64,000 nt of DNA from Planctomycetota bacterium (GTDB taxonomy: Bacteria; Planctomycetota; B15-G4). The notes below the pieces were generated by a model, which made no database searches, had not been told where the DNA came from, and saw only the letters and a program-made list of their open reading frames with translations. How positions within the stretch are numbered: the first letter of the stretch is position 1; every line of letters starts with the position of its first letter. The stretch is from positions 248,001 to 312,000 of the forward strand of contig BQJR01000003.1 in assembly GCA_021604805.1 (NCBI GenBank), written 5' to 3'. The translations under genes were made by a program, and so were the position numbers. Of this stretch, positions 58,856-64,000 are shown one piece after another.

Positions 58856-60703
58856 ATGCTGCCACGTCATACGAAGCGCCTTCAGTCCTACCGCAGAGGC
58901 TACCTGCTCGCCCTGAGCAGCATCGCGCTCGTGGCGACCCTGGGCGAGCTGCTCACCCAGCAGTTCTTGGCCAACAACGAGCACGACGCGGAGCTCGTCA
59001 ACCGCTCGGGTCTGCAACGCATGCACTCGCAGCGCCTCACGAAAGCGGCGCTCGAACTCATGAGCCCGTCGTCGCGCCTCGACAGCGATCACGCGCGGGA
59101 GGAGCTCGAACAAACTCTCCGTCGACTGGAAGCCAGCCACCGGACGCTGCCGCAACTCGCCGGCTACGGCCCCGCTCTCGCTCCGCTCTTCGCGCGCCTC
59201 GAGCCGCCCTTCCTCGGGCTCACGACCAGCGCGCAGGCCCTGCTCGACACGCCGGAGAGCGCCCCCGCGCGCCGCCACGCGCTCCTCGGCAAGATGCTCG
59301 AACACGAAGCCGCCTTCCTCCCCGTGATGGACGAGCTGGTGGGTTCGTACGAAGCCGTCGCCACCGCGAAGCTCCACGGCTTGCGCATCACGCGCCTCCT
59401 GCTGCTCGGCGCCACCCTGATGGTGCTGCTGCTCGAAGCCTTCTACTTGTTCGAGCCGCTGCGTCGCTCCTTGAAGATCCGCATGCTCGCACTCGAGCGG
59501 GCGCGCCGCGAAGCCGAGACCGCAACGATCGCCAAGGAAGCCTTCCTCGCCACGGTCAGTCACGAGATGCGCACACCCCTCCACGGCATCTTGGGGATGA
59601 CGGAACTCTTGCGCGACTCCGAGCTCGACGCGCAACAGCGCACCTGGACCCGAGCGAGTCGTGAGTCAGCGACCTCTCTCCTCACACTGATCGACGGGAT
59701 CCTTGACTTCGCCAAGCTGCGTTGCGGCGAGATCGCCTTGGAGCATGTTCCCTTCCGCGTGCGCGAGGTCTGCGACAACTTGGCCGAGCGCTCGCGTCGA
59801 CTGATCGGACCGCGGCGTGTCTCCCTGGTGTGCGAGGTGGCGCCGAGTGTGCCGGAGTACATCACCGGCGATCCGCACCGCATCGAACTCGTGCTCGCCA
59901 ACCTGCTCGAGAACGCCGCCAAGTTCACCGAGGTCGGCGAGATCAAGCTCAGCGCCACGGTGCTCGAGGGCCAGCTCGTGTTCGACGTGACCGACACGGG
60001 CGTGGGGATCCCGAGCGGCATCCGCGAAGAGATCTTCGCCTGCTTCCATCAGGCGGAGGACGCCACGACGCGTCGCTTCGGCGGCGCAGGCATGGGTCTC
60101 ACCGTCGGGCGCGCGTCTGCCGAGCTGATGGACGGCTCGCTGCGTCTCGTCGACAGCTCCGACGCGGGCTCACACTTCCGGTTCAGCTTGCCGCTGTCAC
60201 GGACATCCCCGAGCGAAACGGAAGCGTCGCCTGAACTCGAGCTGACCGAACACGCAGCCGATGCGCTGAACGAGGGACCGGCTGGCGTAGCGTGTGAGGC
60301 CTTCGGCACGCTCGAAGGCCTGAGCGTTCTCGCGGCCGACGACAACCCCGTGAACCGCCGCCTGGTGAGCGCCTTCCTGCGCCCGCTCGGCTGCGCCGTC
60401 ACCCTCGCCGAAGACGGATTGGAAGCCTACGAGCACGCCGCTCAACGTGACTTCGACGCGATCCTCATGGACTGCCAGATGCCGCGGGTGAACGGCTTCG
60501 AAGCCACGCGCCGCATCCGCGAACTGCCCGCGCACACCGACACCCCGATCATCGCGCTCACCGCGAGTGTCCGTGACGAAGATCGCGAAACGACGCTCGT
60601 CGCTGGCATGAACGACTTCCTCGCCAAGCCTCACAGCGGCGAACAACTCGCACGCATGCTGCGCAAGTGGTGCCTGAGTCGACCCGAGGCCCTCGCGAGC
60701 TGA
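58856..60703 (+). CDS. Hybrid sensor histidine kinase with NarX-like sensor
   Basis: 615 residues from ATG at 58856. The N-terminus has a span (LLALSSIALVATLGELLTQ), a periplasmic four-helix domain with SGLQRMHSQRLTKAALEL, close to the P-box of NarX/PilJ-type sensors, and a second span (TRLLLLGATLMVLLLEAF). Then a dimerisation domain with H-box FLATVSHEMRTPLHG, ATPase boxes NLLENAAKFTEVG (N), DTGVGIPS (G1), GGAGMGL (G2), and a C-terminal receiver with VLAADDNPVNR, AILMDCQMPRV (phospho-Asp) and FLAKP. The sensor type and the nrfHA genes 40 bases past its end suggest nitrate or nitrite sensing; no separate output regulator is seen here. Confidence 0.9.
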   Translation: MLPRHTKRLQSYRRGYLLALSSIALVATLGELLTQQFLANNEHDAELVNRSGLQRMHSQRLTKAALELMSPSSRLDSDHAREELEQTLRRLEASHRTLPQLAGYGPALAPLFARLEPPFLGLTTSAQALLDTPESAPARRHALLGKMLEHEAAFLPVMDELVGSYEAVATAKLHGLRITRLLLLGATLMVLLLEAFYLFEPLRRSLKIRMLALERARREAETATIAKEAFLATVSHEMRTPLHGILGMTELLRDSELDAQQRTWTRASRESATSLLTLIDGILDFAKLRCGEIALEHVPFRVREVCDNLAERSRRLIGPRRVSLVCEVAPSVPEYITGDPHRIELVLANLLENAAKFTEVGEIKLSATVLEGQLVFDVTDTGVGIPSGIREEIFACFHQAEDATTRRFGGAGMGLTVGRASAELMDGSLRLVDSSDAGSHFRFSLPLSRTSPSETEASPELELTEHAADALNEGPAGVACEAFGTLEGLSVLAADDNPVNRRLVSAFLRPLGCAVTLAEDGLEAYEHAAQRDFDAILMDCQMPRVNGFEATRRIRELPAHTDTPIIALTASVRDEDRETTLVAGMNDFLAKPHSGEQLARMLRKWCLSRPEALAS

Positions 60704-60742
60704 TCGGCGACGCACGCCGTTGCGGCCCCACGCCTGCTGCGG

Positions 60743-62182
60743 TCAGTCGTCGGTGTCGTTCCACTTGAGCGCGGCGATCTGCCCCTGACGCGCGTAGTCG
60801 GCCGCTTCGCCGAGCACGCGGGCGGCTTCTTGCGGGGCGTGGAAGCCCATCGAGTTCTCGGCGGCGATGAAGTCGATGCGCCACTGCGCCTTGCGCTGCA
60901 GCTTGAGCGCTTCGAGCAGTTGGGCTTCGGTGGCGCCGGCTTCCTTGGCCTCCACCACCGCGTCGATCTGATCCATGAGCGCGCTGCCGGCGCGTTGCAG
61001 GAGCTCGAAGTTCTTGCTCTGGATCGAGTCGACGCGCGCGAGCAACTCGTCTTCCGAGGCGCGGTGGCAGGTCTGGCAGGCGCGGTTCACGTTGAGCAGC
61101 GGGCTGCGCACCCAGTGATCCGACACCTTGCTCGCGCCCTCGCGCTGGTACGGCATGTGACAGTCGGCGCAGGACACGCCGGCGCGCGCATGAATGCCCT
61201 GACTCCAGAGCTCGAACTCGGGGTGTTGCGCCTTGAGCACCGGCGCGCCGGTTTCCTTGTGCTTGAAGTCGAGGAACTCGGAGCCGTCGTCGGGGAAGGT
61301 CGTCTCGTCCCAGAAGTCTTCGATGTTCTCGGCGGTGAGACCGTTGCCCCACGGGAAGGTCAGGATCATCTTCGACGAGCAGTAGTACTCCACGTGGCAC
61401 TGGCCGCACACGTAGGCGCGCATCTCGCTGCGGCGCGCGTCGGTGTTGGGGTCGTAGGGTTGCTCGCGGTCGCCGGCGCGCCACTCTTCGATGCTCGGCA
61501 GGTGCGGCGTGGGTGCGTCGGACTCAGCCAGCGCGCGGATGCCCAGGATGAAACCGGGTCGCGTGACGCGCAGCGCCATGTTGTCCGGCGAGTGGCAGTC
61601 CACGCAGGAGACGCCGAAGCCGTGGCCCATGCCGTGCAGCTTCTCGTTCGTCTCCTGATAGGACATCGAGTGCGTGGCTTCGAGGCCGGCGAAGATGTCG
61701 CCGTCGCCGAGCTCGCGGTAGAGCGGCATCACGGAACCGTGGCAGTGGATGCACGAGCCCGACTGCGGCTTCTCGAGCCGGCGCGTCGTCTCTTGATCTT
61801 CGAGCATGTAGGCGTGGCCGCGGCGATCGCGGTAGTCGATCGAGAAGGCGTAGCCCTGGAACATGCGCTGCAACCACGGGTCGCGCTCGATCTTCTGTTC
61901 GGGCAAGGCCTCACTGCCGCCGTGTCCGCCGAAGCGCGTGCGCGTGGAGATCGCGGTGCGCTTGTAGCCGTCGTACTGGCTCGGCCAGTTGACGCCCCAC
62001 TTGGCCGGGTCGGTGTCGTTCTCGGTCACGGGCTGCAAGTTCGCGAAGGACGTGCGCTCCTCACTCTTGCGCTCTTGGATGTTGAGCAGCAGCGCTGTGA
62101 GCAGCGCGGCGGCGATCAGCACCACCACCATCAGCACGAACACCAAAGCCTTACCGCTCTCGCGATCTGAGTGCTGCGTCAT
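60743..62182 (-). CDS. nrfA: Cytochrome c nitrite reductase NrfA with CxxCH at the active-site heme
   Basis: 479 residues from ATG at 62182 (ATGA with nrfH). An N-terminal span ([21 protein letters not shown]) anchors it. Five heme motifs appear: CIHCH 144-148, CVDCH 193-197, CGQCH 259-263, CADCH 338-342, CQTCH 369-373. The first aligns with CWSCK of the E. coli enzyme, so the lysine that ligates the catalytic heme is replaced by histidine, as reported for Campylobacter. The active-site Arg (RDRRGHAY), Tyr266 (HVEYY) and His320 (LKAQHPE) remain. It reduces nitrite to ammonium in the periplasm. Confidence 0.95.
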   Translation of the reverse strand: MTQHSDRESGKALVFVLMVVVLIAAALLTALLLNIQERKSEERTSFANLQPVTENDTDPAKWGVNWPSQYDGYKRTAISTRTRFGGHGGSEALPEQKIERDPWLQRMFQGYAFSIDYRDRRGHAYMLEDQETTRRLEKPQSGSCIHCHGSVMPLYRELGDGDIFAGLEATHSMSYQETNEKLHGMGHGFGVSCVDCHSPDNMALRVTRPGFILGIRALAESDAPTPHLPSIEEWRAGDREQPYDPNTDARRSEMRAYVCGQCHVEYYCSSKMILTFPWGNGLTAENIEDFWDETTFPDDGSEFLDFKHKETGAPVLKAQHPEFELWSQGIHARAGVSCADCHMPYQREGASKVSDHWVRSPLLNVNRACQTCHRASEDELLARVDSIQSKNFELLQRAGSALMDQIDAVVEAKEAGATEAQLLEALKLQRKAQWRIDFIAAENSMGFHAPQEAARVLGEAADYARQGQIAALKWNDTDD

Positions 62183-62700
62183 CGCATCTCCGCTTCGATT
62201 CCCAAGTCGCGCCCACCGAGGCCGGCGCGCACTCCATGCCCCACGCTGCTGTGACAATGCACGCAGCTCACGGCTTCTTGTGCGCCACCGACACCAGGCG
62301 CGAGTTCGTGCACGAGGTCACTGTGACAGCGCACGCAGTTGTTCTGCAGGATCTCCGCGTTGCCGGGCGTGATGCGGATCGGCTCGGGGAAGTCCTGGAA
62401 GGTGAAGGCCTTGCTGTGCCGGTAGCCGTTGTCGGCCTTGGCGATCCACTTCTCGATCCCCGAGGCCGGCAAGTGACAGTCGACACAACCAGCCGAGATG
62501 TGATGGCTGGCCTTCTGCCAGGAGTCGTACTGCGGCCGCATGATGTGGCAGTTCACGCAGGCCTTCGGATCCGTGCTCAGGTACGACGTGCCTTCGGCGT
62601 AGTGAAAGGTGTAGCCGCCGAGGCCCAGCGCGCCGCCGGCCATGAGCGCGAGCAACAGCCAGGCCCGCGGAAAATGCTTCGTTGCTGAGGTCTCGCCCAT
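62179..62700 (-). CDS. nrfH: NrfH-type membrane tetraheme quinol dehydrogenase
   Basis: 173 residues from ATG at 62700. One span ([22 protein letters not shown]) and four CxxCH motifs: CVNCHIM, CVDCH, CVRCH, CVHCH. The first has the NapC/NirT C-x-x-C-H-x-M arrangement. It takes electrons from menaquinol and passes them to NrfA, whose gene it overlaps by four bases. Together they form a complete periplasmic nitrite ammonification unit; no nrfBCD-type genes are in view. The 220 bases upstream hold no gene. Confidence 0.93.
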   Translation of the reverse strand: MGETSATKHFPRAWLLLALMAGGALGLGGYTFHYAEGTSYLSTDPKACVNCHIMRPQYDSWQKASHHISAGCVDCHLPASGIEKWIAKADNGYRHSKAFTFQDFPEPIRITPGNAEILQNNCVRCHSDLVHELAPGVGGAQEAVSCVHCHSSVGHGVRAGLGGRDLGIEAEMR

Positions 62701-62920
62701 CTCGCTGCCCCGTGCCCGGCATGCTCGCCGCGAGCACTGAAGCTAGGCGCGCGCTCCCCTGAGAACAAGCTCCTTACGCCCCGCACAGGTGCGTATGGAA
62801 TCGACGGACTCCCCGTGCTTGAACGCTCAGCGCCGGTGGTGAGGAGCTGCGCTCGCGAGGGATCCAGCTGTCATCGGGTCGCTGTCACCTACGGACGGAG
62901 AGCCGGCAGTCGCGGGAGCG

Positions 62921-64000
62921 TCACTCCCTGAAGCGCACCGCGTAGATCGGCGGCAAGTGGTTCGCCAGCGTGCTCCACGCGTCGCCCTGGTTCTCGCTCA
63001 GCCAGAGATTGCCGGTGGTCGAGCCGAAGGCGAGCACGTCGCCGCTGCTGTCGATGTCGAGGGCGTGCCGCAGCGCGAGATCGTAGGCGTTGGACTGCGG
63101 CAGGCCGTCGCGCAGCACGTCGAAACTCTTGCCGCCATCTCGCGTGCGCGTCACGACGACTTGCCCCGCCACCGCGTGGCGCTTCTGGTCGTTCACACCG
63201 GGCACGAACCAGGCCGTGTCGGGATCACGCGGGTGCACCGCCACGCCGAAGCCGAACACCGACGGCCCGGCCTCCTCGATCTCGGTCCAGGTCGCCGAGT
63301 CGTCGACCGAGCGGAAGATGCCGTTGTGGTGTTGCACCCAGAAGTTGTCGGGCGCGCCGGGGCACAGCTCCATGTGGTGCGGGTCTTGCGTGTTCTGGTC
63401 GTAGGCTTCGTCGGGCGGCATGTACTCGGCGCGCATGCCTTGGGCGCACAGCTCCCAGTTGTCGCCGCCGTCGCGGGTGCGCCAGACGCCGCCGCAGGAC
63501 ACGGCCACCGTGACATGCGCGCTGTCACGCGGGTCGACACACACCGAGTGCACGCCGGGTTCGTCTGCGCCACCTCCGAACCAACCTTGGCGCAACTCGT
63601 GGTTCCACAGGCTCTCGACGATCTGCCAGGAGTCGCCGCGGTCGCTGCTCTTGAACAGCGCGCCGGGCAGGGTGCCGCACCAGATCACACCGGGCTCGTT
63701 CGCGCCGCCGGTCTCGAGCGCCCACACGAGCGACAACTTCCATTCGCGCTCTTGCTGCGACATCGGATTGACTTCGCTGGAAGCTGCGGGCTTCTCGGGA
63801 TACTCGGGCGTGGCGATCTCTTGCCACGCGCCGCCCTTGTCGCGGCGGTGCAACTTCACGCCGAAGTGTCCGTGGTTGAGGGCCGCGTAGTCGCTGCCGT
63901 CGCGTGGGTCGTGCAGGGCGAGCGTGACGTTGTCACCCAGGAAGTGCGTGTCGCACACGGCCCAGCCGTCGCTGCCGCGCTCGAACTCGAACAAGCCTTT
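62921..64000 (-). CDS. BNR/sortilin-repeat beta-propeller protein (5' end beyond window)
   Basis: 359 residues visible, open at the right edge. The visible start KGLFEFERG is the usual first strand of this family, so only about ten residues are missing. It carries propeller Asp-box-like strands such as FKSSDRGDSW, WRTRDGGDNW, FRSVDDSATW, TRTRDGGKSF and LWLSENQGDAW, each S/T-x-D-x-G-x-x-W/F. The family resembles VPS10/sortilin-type or sialidase-like exo-alpha-glycosidase proteins but I see no catalytic residues for sialidase. It is cytoplasmic or, if the missing start holds a signal, exported. It points away from nrfH. Confidence 0.85.
   Translation of the reverse strand, partial: KGLFEFERGSDGWAVCDTHFLGDNVTLALHDPRDGSDYAALNHGHFGVKLHRRDKGGAWQEIATPEYPEKPAASSEVNPMSQQEREWKLSLVWALETGGANEPGVIWCGTLPGALFKSSDRGDSWQIVESLWNHELRQGWFGGGADEPGVHSVCVDPRDSAHVTVAVSCGGVWRTRDGGDNWELCAQGMRAEYMPPDEAYDQNTQDPHHMELCPGAPDNFWVQHHNGIFRSVDDSATWTEIEEAGPSVFGFGVAVHPRDPDTAWFVPGVNDQKRHAVAGQVVVTRTRDGGKSFDVLRDGLPQSNAYDLALRHALDIDSSGDVLAFGSTTGNLWLSENQGDAWSTLANHLPPIYAVRFRE

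Noticed and set aside
62701..62920. Small gene or RNA in the gap between nrfH and the propeller gene
   Set aside because: No open frame with a ribosome site and no clear stem-loop pattern; it probably only holds the nrfH promoter.
1..64000. tRNA, rRNA or mobile elements
   Set aside because: I saw no cloverleaf-like sequence in the intergenic gaps, no transposase or integrase, and no terminal inverted repeats; coverage by genes is nearly complete. A covariance-model scan could confirm.

Overview
The window is uniformly GC-rich and densely packed. It most likely comes from a planctomycete or close relative (PVC superphylum, Gram-negative). The best marker is a 69-residue protein at 43919-44128 that looks like the small basic protein family I know from Planctomycetes, Verrucomicrobia and Chlamydiae. 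An NrfHA pair, a NapC-type quinol dehydrogenase, a Wzm/Wzt exporter and many GTG/TTG starts fit this. I see no rRNA, tRNA, CRISPR array, transposase or prophage. No gap between genes exceeds about 240 bases.

Layout. (1) 1-10825, minus strand: a surface-glycan block with a GT2-GT4 fusion cut by the left edge, a GT2, a short coiled-coil protein and three GT4 enzymes. It also holds an M3 oligopeptidase and, at its upstream end, a shrunken prolyl-tRNA synthetase paralogue. (2) 11062-20986: a secreted protein of unknown function, exonuclease III with a lysine-rich tail, histidyl-tRNA synthetase, an ICL/PEP-mutase family enzyme, a flavin disulfide oxidoreductase paired with a TVP38/TMEM64 membrane protein, a 1-Cys peroxiredoxin and a large unknown membrane protein. 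(3) 21143-36829, minus strand: the main O-antigen or capsule-like cluster, read from the ABC exporter wzm-wzt through GT2s, an acetyltransferase, nhaA and PIG-L deacetylases to more GT2 and GT4 enzymes. (4) 36962-46474: ROK kinase, degenerate sulfatase and lipoprotein; der, queE and an aminotransferase; the small basic protein; a membrane protein; a TPR peptidase. (5) 46471-58723: Ser/Thr kinase, single-ring Clp-like ATPase, CNNM-type CBS protein, aminotransferase, GT-C enzyme, an unknown gene under a palindromic operator, a dolichol-phosphate-mannose-synthase-like GT2, an M23 peptidase coupled to a CASTOR-type channel, and a DJ-1 protein. (6) 58856-64000: a hybrid histidine kinase, nrfHA and a BNR-repeat protein cut by the right edge.

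Gene coupling is extreme. I count 22 four-base stop/start overlaps of the form NTGA, using ATG, GTG, TTG and apparently once CTG. The glycan genes are therefore probably translated as tightly coupled polycistrons. All seven GT4 modules carry the same four-cysteine pattern after their N-terminal Rossmann half, which suggests a shared metal site. Functionally, the two glycan blocks probably build a polymer on a cytoplasmic carrier, edit it by deacetylation and perhaps re-acylation, and export it through Wzm/Wzt.
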